Source: Balanoglossus misakiensis (lineage: Eukaryota; Hemichordata). From it: 64,000 nucleotides of DNA. Where the stretch lies: positions 7,936,001 through 8,000,000 of the forward strand of contig CM082587.2 in assembly GCA_040954595.2 (NCBI GenBank). Direction: 5' to 3'. The translations under genes were made by a program, and so were the position numbers. Shown piece after piece: positions 41,158 through 54,700 of this stretch. Positions within the stretch are counted from its first letter, which is position 1, and each line of letters begins with the position of its first letter. The notes under the pieces are model-generated. The model saw only the letters and a list, made by a program, of their open reading frames with translations, had not been told where the DNA came from and did no database searches.

Positions 41158-44100
41158 GTGAGTTATATGCAACTTTTGCAGAATTATTGTGATTGCCATG
41201 CTTATTATAGCACAATTATAGACCACTCTTCAGTGAACGTTTTCACAGATATAGGCCTAAACACGATGTGAACTACCATCGTTGAAAGTTAAATATATAG
41301 GCCTATACTTCGGAGATATGCCACGGGGAGCCGGTAGTACCGGCCATAGACAGTATGATAGTACGGCAAGAACGGGACCTGGTCCTGGATATAGACTGCT
41401 TTGCTAGACCATTGCTGAGATAACACTTTCATAGGGCTGAGGCATTTTTTGTATACGCAATGCTGGTGAGTTTAAGAAATTACTGAACTCGAGAATCTTC
41501 ATCTAACGCCAAATGTGTCCAGTCTGCTATGGACACGGAAAGTAGCAGGGTTTGTGTAAGGCGTGGAAATGACTAACCATATGCACCTGTCATCAAGACG
41601 TGTACACACTTTTGTTATAATACGTACTGTACTGGAACTATTTTAATATGCTGACAGGTGCTTGGTTGTGTTGATTCAATACTGATACGCCTATCTCGAC
41701 ATCCGCATACCAGCAAGCGTTTCTGCAATCCTCGGGATACAGCACTGTACGAGGTCCTCTGGTATTTTTTATGGCAATGCATATGGTAGACCTTTGTGTG
41801 TAGTGAATTCATAGTTTGGGGATACAAACTTGAACAGTGTGAAATAACCTCAAAGTAGAGTGTGTAACATTCCTCTAAAGATTCGCTCATGATCATGATG
41901 ATTTAGAATGTGAGGCAACCGTGATATGAGAGGCCGCTGTCCCATTCCGTCCCGGCGGAAAACCCTGTCTTCAGGTTGTTTAACTTCGCGGACAAATGCC
42001 AACAGCGGGAGCATATGTCATATACTTCAGTCCCCCCCCCCCGAAGAAAATCACAATGCTAAGCAACTAAATAGAGATAGGTAATAAATCATGAATACTC
42101 GAACTAGATTTACCTTTGTACTGTCGTGATTCATGCGTCTGTCTACATTCAATTTGTCATTGAATGATCGTCACGTCGAGTAAACTTCGAACTCACGCTT
42201 TATTCTCACGCGATGGGTGAATATGGGAAATGTTTTTATTTTGCATTTTTTTTAATCTTTGGCCGCCGTTGTGTAGAAGAATGACGTCATAATTCTTGCT
42301 TGATTCTCGCAATTTTCATAAATGTTGTATATTTGACATCGTTATTTTTACTTCCAGGTTTACGAAGATCTAAAAAGTTTAGGGTCGGTGGGTTAAAATT
42401 AGGTTAGGTCGGGTAATCGGAACAGCACATATTTTTTTATTTGGTCTTTTTGAAGCGACACAATTTTCGTTTTTTTGCTGCATCAACAGTTACACCGCTC
42501 CCGATGCCGTCATTTACCAGTGGATGGTTACCAGTCCAGTCCCAAGCCGGTGACAACTCATTTATGTCCATACCGCACTACTTAAACGAATTGCCAATCT
42601 TTGTTCAGGTAACATTGATATAGTAATGTAACACACTATGTTGCTTTCTGGAAAATGATAATTGACAGATTTATTGAGGTTTTTTTGTCAATTCTCATCG
42701 ACAAGAATATTTGCCCTGAGAAATACTACTGAGCCAACACTAATAAGCTTGCGAGAGTGACCATGGTCAGCTGGTGTGTGAACGTGTGATTCGTAATCTG
42801 GACGTCGCGACTTTTCGCACTTTTTCACTTTTTCCAAATCTGAGTATATTCAGATCCCGTGTGGTTTTACTGGTATTCTTAGTGTTTGCGGCAGTAGATG
42901 CACACTGAACAGAGTTAAACACAGTATAATATATTAGCATGATCTGAATTTGGTGTATTTTCAGGTACTTACGCGAGCCGTTGATGGGCCAAATGTCGGT
43001 TTAATATTTCATGGCACAGGGTCCGCGCAGGTTGATGAAGATCTCGACGAGGACTATGGGGGCGTAGTTTACAGTTACAACAAAGATAACGTACGACTAT
43101 GGCTACCAACTCAAAGAAACCAATTTGCCCGTGGTTGCGCTATTAACACAGGTATAAATGTGAGTTCCGAAGACTAGGGTTCGGATCAAAATCTAACTTA
43201 CTATGTGCCACCGACTACAGTTAGTCTAAACCATTGTGAGCAATTAAAGGTGTGGCCTTTTACCTGATTTCATTTTAACAATGTAGGTGGTCCGCTGTGG
43301 GGCACGCCTCATTACCAATGCAGTAACAGTGCCGAGGTCAAAGTTGACGCCTGGCTGAGTGACAATTTCCCTGCACCAGATTACACCTCTGATTGGTTTC
43401 CATTCAGTGCACGTGATGGCTACAACTCGTTCAAAGAAATCGACCACGCTCTCCAAAAGCAGCCGTCGCTGGTACGAGTTCAGTATCAAGACCAGAATCC
43501 AGCAGCGGATTTTGACGGATACACGTATGATGGTTACGGTGAGATACACATTTCATGACATTATCTAGTTAAAGGGACAAAGTCTCTCTCTCGATGCCCT
43601 TTTTCCCATTAATTATATTTGATACAAGACAGCGTTTGTTATTCTACATGTGGATATATAGTGAATGAACGTTCAACCACACACAACTTCCATCCCTCTT
43701 ATAGACAGAAGAGTGAAAAAACTCGCCAAAATGAATAATCGTTCTTTACCATTTATTCACTTTGGGCGAGTTTTTACTCTCATATCATACAAGTGGGATG
43801 GAAGTTTTGTGTGGTTGATCATTGATTCACTATTTATCCACATGTACATTAACATAAACAGTGTCTTGTATCAAACATAATTAACAGAAAAAGGGCAGCG
43901 AGAGAGAGACTTTGTCCCTTTAAACATTCTACCACATAGGCCTACATGTAATCATGGCAATTAAAGGTGTGGGATTGTCTCCGTAATTTTGGTTTCAGCC
44001 ATTACATACAGCCTTTTCCTAAGTCTAGCACCCTCATGCAACTATTATGAAATTATTTCCGGTCGATATTTCCCACTTTCTTGACTGTCCAAACTGTACT

Positions 44101-45042
44101 TTGTCGGGTAAAATATAGAATGAGCCCGATTCTTTGTTCAACATCTTTCTGCTTCTGAGGGGGGGGGGGGGGTGTCAAACATTAATTATTAAATATTACA
44201 TTGGCACATTGCTGCAGGTGTGAGAAAATTGCCTAATGTTATACATGTACAAATATAGTTACAGTACTTTGAGATTTACATTGTAATACAATGGATGTTT
44301 CCGCGTATGGTTTATAGAGATTTCAGTATCAGAAGGTGTGGATGTAAATATAGAAACATATGACGTCAGATGTAGACCTAAAAGTGTATGCTTACTTTTT
44401 TTCATTTGCTCGACATTATAGGTGCCGCGCAATCCGGCGACGATATCAATTGGAGACACCATGGTGGAATTGTGTATTCATTCGATGAATCTTCTGTGCG
44501 AATGTGGGCACCATCGATAAATGATCAGACTTCGGTTGATGACTACGTCGGTTAGTAAATGTCACATATAGGTATAAGTTTTTTTCCGCATGCTTGTATC
44601 TTCACCGGATTTTAGTTTTATTTATGGTGTAGAAAATTAAAGGGTATCTGTGAGCGAAGCAGCTTTCTTTGTGGGTTTTTTTTTCACGTAAAATCTGAAA
44701 ATATTTTACTACCATACATTTTTACCTTGCATGTAGTGTGCTTCACTGAATAATATACATTTTTCCAACAGGCTCTCTTTTTGTATGTAATGATGGTTGG
44801 GGTAATGAAATATACGCTAACACATTCAATGATGGCATGGTTAAGGTCTTTGTGTGGACTGACAGCTTCCCGACGCCCTATGAAATTAGCGGCGAGATGG
44901 GAAATGGAAACGGTGTAGAAAATTATTGGGAGATACCGGTACCTGTGGGTATGACACCGGAATTTGTGTTTGTTGAGGTAAAGCCTGCTTGCCTGTCAGT
45001 CTAACAATGTATGGATGTATTTATTTATGTATGTGCGTGTGC

Positions 45043-45111
<69 letters not shown>

Positions 45112-45737
45112 TTTGTGTCCCTGTCCGTCCGTCCGTCTGTCTGTCTAGCTATCTTGTTATCTGAGTGGCGGTGAACCTCCCCTCGCCATTGGATCGCCAA
45201 ATATATCGGCTATATTGATCAAACCAATAGAATCACATTTCTTCACTGCATTATGGCAACCAACGTTAACAACACGTTTTTCAACGTCGACAAAATAAGT
45301 GAACGTAAATGACTTTGTCACAAGATTGTGGAAGTTGCTGTAATTTTCCTTTCGCAACATCCCCAAATTAGCATATTCTTATTACAGGTGAAAGCAAAAG
45401 ACGGACCCAATACAGGTTTTACATTTTATGGAATGGGAGTGCAACAAAGTCGCCTTAACGCAAACTACGGCGGTCTCATCTACGGCTACAATGCCAGCCA
45501 TATACGCATGTGGTCACCTGACGAATCTTATGGCGGTATAGTGAATGTCATCGACGGATGGGGAGGAGAGACCTACGCCCAAACTTCCCAAACTGCTGAC
45601 GTCACTGTCAAGATGTGGCAAACTGAAGCAACTGGTCAGTATGAGTGTTACTTAGATTCGTGATGACGTAAAATGTATCGAAATATGTTTTTGGGGTGTT
45701 TATCAAATTTGAGTGGAAACGTGCCGATTACTTCCCT

Positions 45738-45770
<33 letters not shown>

Positions 45771-48700
45771 AATTGTCTATGTTATTTAGACCCATGCCAT
45801 GAAAGCAACTACATAGAAGTAGACAACCGATACAGAAGCTCAACGTTCAGCTCGAGTCACTTCTCTGACGTGTCTCGGCTAATATGTGACAACGACACGA
45901 GGGTAGCCTGGTATCGATTTACAAGTGAAGCTGGGGGTGAAATACCGACATCTTGTGTTGCTGAAGGAATGTGTGGAACTCAGTACCCAGTGTGGATTAA
46001 CGGAGCAATTCCCGAGGGTGATGGCATCAGTGCTGTAACAGCATGCGTCAACAAGGGTAGGATTTTTAAAGGGACAAAGTCTCTCTCTCGCTGCCATTTT
46101 CCCATAAATTATGTTTGATACAAGACACCGTTTATGTTATTCTACAACCACACACACCTTCCATCCCACTTGTACACACAGGAGTGAAAATCTCGCCAAA
46201 ATGAATAATCGGTGTTTACCATTTATTCATTTTTACTCTCATATCCTACAAACGGGATGGAAGTTGTGTGTGGTTGAACGTTGATTCACTATATATTCAC
46301 ATGTAGAATAAATAACAAACCGTGTCTTGTATCAAACATAATTAATGGAACACTGAAGCGATAGAGAGACTTTGTCCCTTTAAAGGATTGTGTATACGTT
46401 TTATGTGTCGAGGATGTACATACTGAACCAACCTAATTTAGGGACCATGCACTGCATTTATATTTAGTGCATAATTGCACCACAGTCGCTGGTAAATTGC
46501 TCAAGTGAAGTGTCAATACTTCATAATCTTAATCACTGAAAACGTGTTATATCTCTCGTTTTTATTCATTTATTAGGTGCATGCTGTGATGACACTGTCT
46601 ATATCAAAGTCAAAAGGTGTTCAGACTACATAGTGTATGAATTGAAACCATTTTTAACATGTCCAACGGCGTACTGTGCAGGTATTCCTTCTAAAAGGAT
46701 ATTTACTTTTCAAATATTTTCATGTATCAAGTTAGTGTTTGCCTCGGGGACAGATTTTTAGAAAAGATTATAGTCCCCTTAACCTTCCAACTTGTTCCTA
46801 TATGATAGAGTTTGGGGAGTCCTTTTTGAGAACAACAAAGAAAACAGTGTGTTTTTCGTCTTTTTCGACATGCAAAATCGCTACTGTACATTTTCTCTAT
46901 ACACTTAACACTAGCCTAGTCCTAGCCGTATTTTGTCCGCTGTGCTTCCAAAACTAGTTACGGCTAGGACAAGGCAATTTTGAATTTTCGACAGTGTTAT
47001 TCTCTCATTCAAAATGTGTATGGGAAGTAAACCACCACACGATTAAAGCCCTCTAATTCCATTTTTCTTAACAGGAGATAGGGAGCCTTGCCCACCGGGT
47101 CAGCGTTCTCCAACAGGGGACTTCCAACCTGACTGCACAGGTATAAAGCGCTTCATTTTCAATGATCATTTTCCCGTTTATGTCCGGTCAGCTGGTTTCT
47201 CTTGAAACATGTATGGCGTTTTATTTCACAACTAAATTCTCGCTGATTATGTGAAACACAAACCGTTTTCTTTCAGATGCGTTCCCCCAGTTGAAATCAC
47301 CTCCTCTGCTGGAACACAAGTTTGATGACAATATTGCCTACTTTGAATGCAATTTTGAATTCCCCATGTGGCAGAACACGTCGTATTTAGTAGACTGGTA
47401 TCTCGATGAGAATCGTGTAAACTACAAATACCTCGGTTATAAAGAGAGAAGCGACAACCTGATGGAAAATGAATATAAACTCGGATCAACCGTAAGTAAA
47501 TTGCACCAACTGACAAGGAACTGTGTCGTCATCATATTGTTGTAAATTAAAGGCCTACAAGCTGCAACTTGATAAAAATTAAGCTTTAAATAATCTTGGA
47601 TATACTTTTTATTATGACTATTAAAAACGTAAATGATTTTGCATGATAGTTAATCAAGATCAACACATATTTATGACAAAATGGCCAAAAAATAAATATC
47701 AGTACAGTCGCAACTTTTTCAGTGTTTTTTGGATTCTCCCGCGGTGGCGGCCATATTCCTTTGCGGCAAAGCTTTATTATTTATCTGGATAAAACTTGTA
47801 TATATGCACTCATACTTAGAGTTTATAATTCTTGTATCTAGATCATGTGCATGCATCTGTATAAACTAATGACAGTACAGTTTGGGGTTTTTTTAGCTGC
47901 TGTAAACCATGACTGCACGGTTAAGAACAAATTGTACCATACTACATTGCATGTACGTGCGAGGGAAAACTAAGCTTTCTTGTTCATTGTATTACTGGGA
48001 CAGGTAACTTGTGAAGTGTCTGCTAAATACATGGGTACCGAAATATATGGTTACCCCCTTCAAAGTAACGCTATCTTCGTAGGAGTACAGGTAATTACGT
48101 TATTCATTGTTCTGGTTTGGTATTTTCTGCGGCTCCGTAACAAAGTGCATAGAAAACGTCGAAATCTTTCTGGCACTAGAAAATGCCACCTTTGATATAA
48201 TTTATTTTTCTATCGACATTAAATCATTTTAATTGGTTTACAGAAACATTTTCGGCAATTTTGTCTTCATTGCATTCTGAGTAGCGTCGCCTCTGGTGTA
48301 CCACATAATGAAATTTATCATCGCCTGTTCGGATATTCTAGCAACATCCGGGAATTTTCGACCACTGTGCCCCGGCACCGTGCTTACGTTGTAATATATG
48401 TATATCCCTTCTCGGTCCAAATGTGACCGTGGTGCATTAAGATTTCAGTTCATTTTCAAGGTTTTGGAGTAATGAAATTTGTATACAATGATAGAACAGG
48501 CAGGTTGATCTCTCAAGAGGCAATACAATAAACTAATACAGTTTGCGCGGCAGGAATAACCGCTTGTCAATTTTTGTAGGTATTGCCGAATGATGTCACT
48601 GTTTCGGAAAATGAGCTACCCTCCAATGTATCGATTACAACGACCGTTGCAATGCGGTGTTCCTTTTATTTGAGGGCAAGAGAAAGTAAGAAACTCGCTT

Positions 48701-51700
48701 ATTTTGACGTTGCGGGTGTTTCATTGCGTGATGTAAGAATTCCCTGTCAAACTCTCGCAATCCTTTTGATTTTAAAGTTTGTCATTTTACTTTTCAGATA
48801 CACATAATTTAATCTGAAATAAAAAAAAACTACATGTACATGTAACAAATATATACATTCCAGTTCCCTTTGTGAATATCTTTTCCCCTCCATTTCAGAT
48901 TACTACGGTTTATCACGACCCGATGTTGCTTTTGACAAATGTCAAGTTGATTACGGCTACCAAGATGGTGCCAACATCGTTTCGCTTTACGCCGTAAGCG
49001 ATTGTCAGTCAGAGACCTTTTATGTCAACGTTGTAGATATTATCCCGACTGGAGATTGTTCCTTGTCCGTAATGGATGGTTATGCTCAGTCTTTTGATGT
49101 AAGTTTTTTTTTTCTGGAGTTTATTGCTTCCGTTGTGTTGACTGTCGAATCAATCCAAGCCAGGGATGATTCTTTTCTAAACTTTGCAAAAAATCCATTT
49201 ACACTTATTACTCATTTATATGTGAATGGAATTTTAAGCAATTGTCATAAAGTAGAAGTAGAAGACTGGTGCATTAGCTTGTTATAATCGCTTTCATTCT
49301 TAAATTTGTTTGTAGGTGAACACAGAAGAGCTCGACTGTGGCAACTGTTGTGGGACTGGGGATCCGCACTACACGACATTTGATGCTAGGTACATTGATG
49401 CATTTAAGTTCATCCTCATCAAATTCGACAGTATGGCTTAACCCCAGTAACAATTATGGCGCCAGTGTAAACACTGCCCATATGAAATTTTACTTTTCGT
49501 AGTGTTCGTTGACAAAACTAACCAAAACATTCGAAGATGTGTTCGATATAGGGCTGTCAAAATATGTATATCATGCGCATTTGTTGAGTGCTCGCGAGTG
49601 CTTTGTATGAAAATACCAGCAATTTCATTCTAAACTCGAGGTTTCTCTAGAGTCATGTAGCAGAGGTCACGCCGAGCCACGTTTCCATCTAAACCTGGTA
49701 AAAAGTATGCCACGTGTGCAAATTTAGTATACACAGTAAATTCCCGTTCTGTCAATCATTGCTTTAAATGATAAAATATGCTAGCCTTTCAAACGAGTAA
49801 AATGTTATGCCATTTTTTCTGTAGTCTCTATGACTGGTATGGGCTCGGGGAATTTGTTCTTCATCAGAGTTTATCTCGACAATTTGAGGTAGGTAATTTT
49901 ACTTAGTTTGTATATCTTTAGTTTCTATATTATGAGGCAAGAATGAATAAACGTCTATATTGCGAATATCCATCAACATATCTATTGTCACAAGATGAGG
50001 CCCTGTTTATGATCATACACATTTTCACGTTGAAAACAATTGCTTACACCACGTTTACGTTACAAACGCGCAGCCGATTGCCTTTGAAAACTGCAAACTT
50101 GGGATTTGCTTTTGTATATCACGTTCATACGATATTTTCTTAGAGAAGTCGTTGGCAATCAACGTGCAATCTTTCCACTAAACTCTTGACTTCACATTCT
50201 CGTGGCTATCCCCCACTCGTCTACACTTTCGCAGGAATCTGCTGGCTCCAACGTCTTTTAGAGCACAAAATCGGTCTCGATGACGTACATGCAATATAAA
50301 AATCACCTTCTCAGTGAACAAAGGGCGTAGTCCTAATGGACACCATGCAGAAAATCTCCATATACGTTGAAAATGCGAGGGACCAATATGTCAGTTAATG
50401 CTTCCTACATCAAATGATTTAAATTTATTATATGCCAACATTAATTCAACGTTTGTTGATGCAAGGCTTATATTTCCACAATCTGTTATTTTATTAATTT
50501 CAATAGGTTCATGTTAGGACCTGGCCATGTAATGCTGTGACGTGTCACTGCGCCATCGCTGTACGTGAGAATAACGACGTCATAAGTGTCGATATCTGTC
50601 ACGGGACCTACGGCAGAGCTGCCCCAAGGATAACCAAGTTGAGTAACGGCAAGTTGGCCAGTGGCGTGAGGGTAAAGAAAGACAAAACGGGAAAAGAATT
50701 CGTGGTAATTATGTAGCTATTAAATTAAGGTCTTTATTACATGCCTCGATGTACGTGCGAAATCAATGTGCATTGATTCGAATAGCCAACATCCGGGAAT
50801 GTAGCCTGCCGGTGAACGTTATCTTGGCCGGTTGCTAAGGCTATACAAGTCCGATGACACCAGCTGAATAACAACTGCCGGAACTTTTCCCAAAAAACAT
50901 GCTCTGCTAAAATGTTTTTGAATATATAAACAGTGGTTTAAACGATGACCATGCATGACAGGCGATCATTTGCATCCTGCGTCGGGCAAATGGCTCCTGG
51001 CACTCGGGTCCATACACCAATGCATGTATTCGGGAAATAACCTCATAATACTCACGAAGCCGACAGTTCTAAGTGGCATTTTGTGTGCGCTGATGCCATT
51101 CCAACTCTCATATAACCAGAATCTTACGTCCAATTTGAAAGTGGAGGATTTATCATTCAGAATAAATTGCATAGCTTGAAAGACAACGTCACAGCATGGT
51201 CACAGACTCACTGTCGTCCGCTTGCACGCCTATTCGAACTTCTTCATCAAGAGACATTTGTCGATGTTCCTGTGGGTTTCACATACTGATGCGTTCTTTC
51301 AGATTGGCATGCCGTCCATGAGTTCGGTCCGCGTTGTAACGACTAGCGCTTATATAAATGTGTATCTTGATGTACCTGGCGCCGATTTTGATCTCTCGAA
51401 CGGTTTGTGTGGAACATTCGACCACAATAAGACCAACGATTACAGAAAAAGCGATGGTACAACTCTAGCGTACACCGGACGACGACCAGACGAATTCAGT
51501 GAAAGTTGGAGGTATAAATGATATTATCACTTTACACATTGTTCCCTTGGTACAGCAGAGTTGAATCGCTGCTATGGAAATTGACGTGGTTAGGCCTACT
51601 GCCTTGTTGGGAACGAACTGAGAATGTTTAGGGGGTCAATATATTGTGAGAGTTATGCAGTCTTTCTTCCAGGCAGGTAGCATGACAGGTGTGCTGCTGA

Positions 51701-54700
51701 CCTCTTGGAATCCCAAATACTTATACTGAGGGTCAGTGTCAACATTCCCACATGTATAACCTAAAAGTCGTTCCATTGTGAACTATATTATCTTTTGGAG
51801 GAAGGGAGTAGCTTAAATACCCCAATTGGTTCGTTAATTTCTTAGTGTGCTCGTGCTTCGTCAAAAAAACCCACCATCGTAAAATGATCAATGTCAATGT
51901 CATTTTCCCAATGCGCAGTATGAGATACATGTAGCTTTATTTTCAGGATTCCTTCTGGAGAAAGTTTATTTGACAAACAGCCAGACAACTTAAGTATACT
52001 AGAAAAGGATACAGTGTACTGCGACTGCAGGGGATCAGAATTCAATTGCTATGAAAATATGCAAGAAATCCTTGATTACTCTGATTATGAAGCAGGTTGG
52101 ACTGATATTACAGACGAAATTGATGCGCAAACTGTCACTGGCAAGTAAGTGGGCTCCAAACTTTTCCCAAGTAGAGTTTTTTTCCGGAAATGATACTCAA
52201 ATGGTACATGTTGTCATTTGTATGATTCAACAATATAAAACGCGTCTTTTCAAGCAAAACACGAACCCTTGCACTATCAATGTCAAAGTACAATATCAAT
52301 TTTGAATGGTGTTGTCTCCCCGCTTGAGGATTCTAGTCTTATTACATTGCCATCTCAAAGCTTCGCAGTTAATTTTAACTATAATAATTTTAACGTGAGT
52401 TTTGCAATGTAACCCTTGACCTCGTCTTTCCAGACGACCAAGAAGGCAAGTTCAATTGCACAGAAAAGTTCGTCAGTACAGTGCCACGGACAATCATGAT
52501 TTCACACCGGCAACACTGACGTGGCCAACACCTAGTGGTAGAACCGAGCAACAGGCACGTGACATGTGTGAATCGGCAGTTCTCAACTCAACTGCTGCCG
52601 AAGCGTGCGCAGAAGTTCCGGGCGTTGATCTGTTTCTTGGCGTCGAAAGCTGTGTTGAAGACATCGGGGTAATGTATTATGCAAACTATAAATGGGGTTT
52701 TTATTCATTATTTGGAAGAAAAGAAAAGACTTCATAAATAGGTAACGTGAGCATTTAGGTATAACTTTCACAATTTGACAATGTTTAGATTAAGGCTAAA
52801 GTAGCCGAAAACAATTTACCTCATATAGTATAATGAAATGCGTGATCGATGGGGTGTCAAATCCATAAAAATGAACTCTGGTCTTGTATATAACATTATA
52901 CATACCCTGACACCCCACAGGTATCGGACAGTCTTATGTTTTTAGATGATGCAGTATCTTTAATGGAAAACCAATGTGTTGATCTGGCAATGAAAAACCT
53001 TTCCCTATACACAACAGGTAAACTCATTTTATTTTGTGTTACTGTTATCATCGGTGGTCGCGTACGGGCCTTGTGGGTTTTCCCACAACCGGGCCACCTC
53101 TTGACTGAAAACGTTTAATGGCTACTTGATGTGGTTTTGTGGAGTAGTTATGTAGTTCAAGGTTTGTTGAAGTGATAGTTGGGCTTGTGACCCCAAACGA
53201 GCGACAATCAAGCCCGTGACTCCAATAAATGCATATTCAAGTGGTCGTCATCCACATTTGGCCGTAAACAGAATAATGTCCCACGTTTATTCAAACGAAT
53301 CTTACAAGTGTTACTTTCTCGTAACCCAGATGCAAATGGTACGGTTATCGGCCCACCGTCGTTTGTATACGAGGTGATCTGTCCATCACAGTGCAGTGGC
53401 CAGGGTCTGTGCGTCAACGGAACGTGTGAATGTTATCAAGGTACGTCTTCACTAAGTATCTAGTGATAATCTAGCTGTGTTTCTTCACCCATTTTATGAT
53501 AAATTGCATTGTCAATTCTGGCTACCTTAAAGAGGTTTTCACTTCGTGCTGGGGAGGGGTGATCAAATCACATTATAATTGCATTCTGGGTAAAAGGTCG
53601 ACAAGTCACTGCGGTAAGAGTTTAAAAAATGATATGTTAACTGTATTTCACGACTTCCTTTGGTCAAAAGTTTGTCTTCGTAGTCAGCATATTTACCTCA
53701 TTGATTTTTTTTTTAATTTTATTATTTTTTTCTGTTAAAAAGTTTAAGAATGACACAGTATCACTTTAACTTATGAACTTTCATTTCTCAGACATGGCAA
53801 AAAATCGACCATTTTGAAATCGTCAGAGAATTGGGAATAGCATTTTCATGTTAACTATAGCAGCCGCAATATGCACCGATTATCTAAAGAGTTCGTGCTC
53901 TTTCTTGCCAGGATTTGACGGCGCTGACTGTTCAATCGACACCACAAGACCCCCTAACCTTTGGTACATCAACGACGCCGAAGAGCACGCCCTCTGTGAC
54001 ATCAGAGAAGAGCCGTGCCAGCATATCAGTGTCATTGGTGAGAATTTCCTGAATTCGGATGGTTTAATCTGCCTCTACAGCGAAATCCAAGATCACCTCC
54101 CTACTGAATCTTACTTCGCAACGTTTCGAGAAGTTATTTGCTCACTGGAGAATCCAATGGTAGTTCCCGGAGACCCTGACGTCACTGAAGGGGTCACAGT
54201 TCAGACCGTCGAAATGTTCGTTAGTAACGACAACGGGATTACCTCCAGTAATGGATTGCTATTGACAACGTATGACTCTAAATGTCAATATTGTAATGAA
54301 ACATTTTTCTGTGAGCTAAAGGTATGTAATTATACTTTTTTTTCTAAATAACATTTGCATATGTGCATGTATTATAATATATTAATAGTTGGTTAATTAA
54401 ATTTAAATTTTGCCTTAAAACGATCATGATTATGGTATTTTCGTGATCTTCCCCTCCAGTCCGATTCCTGTGAAATAAACGGTCATTGCTTTTCGTCCGG
54501 AGAATCCAATCCCAACGACGATACTAAATACTGCAACCCCAGCATCAACCAATATGAATGGACAGAAATTGCAGGTACTAGTAATAGGCCATTTTCATGG
54601 CACCTATAATATATGACCTTACATCCTCGTACTTCCGTCGGTAAGAATTTCTCAGATTGACTAAAATGTCTACAAAACCCGCACAATTGCAGCTGTAGTC

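Noticed and set aside
44989-45174. Cys/Val repeat open frame
   Set aside because: Translation of the GT microsatellite.
53848-53911. In-frame ATG upstream of exon 23
   Set aside because: A CAG acceptor at 53909-53911 in correct phase with exon 22 marks the exon start; the upstream part is intron.
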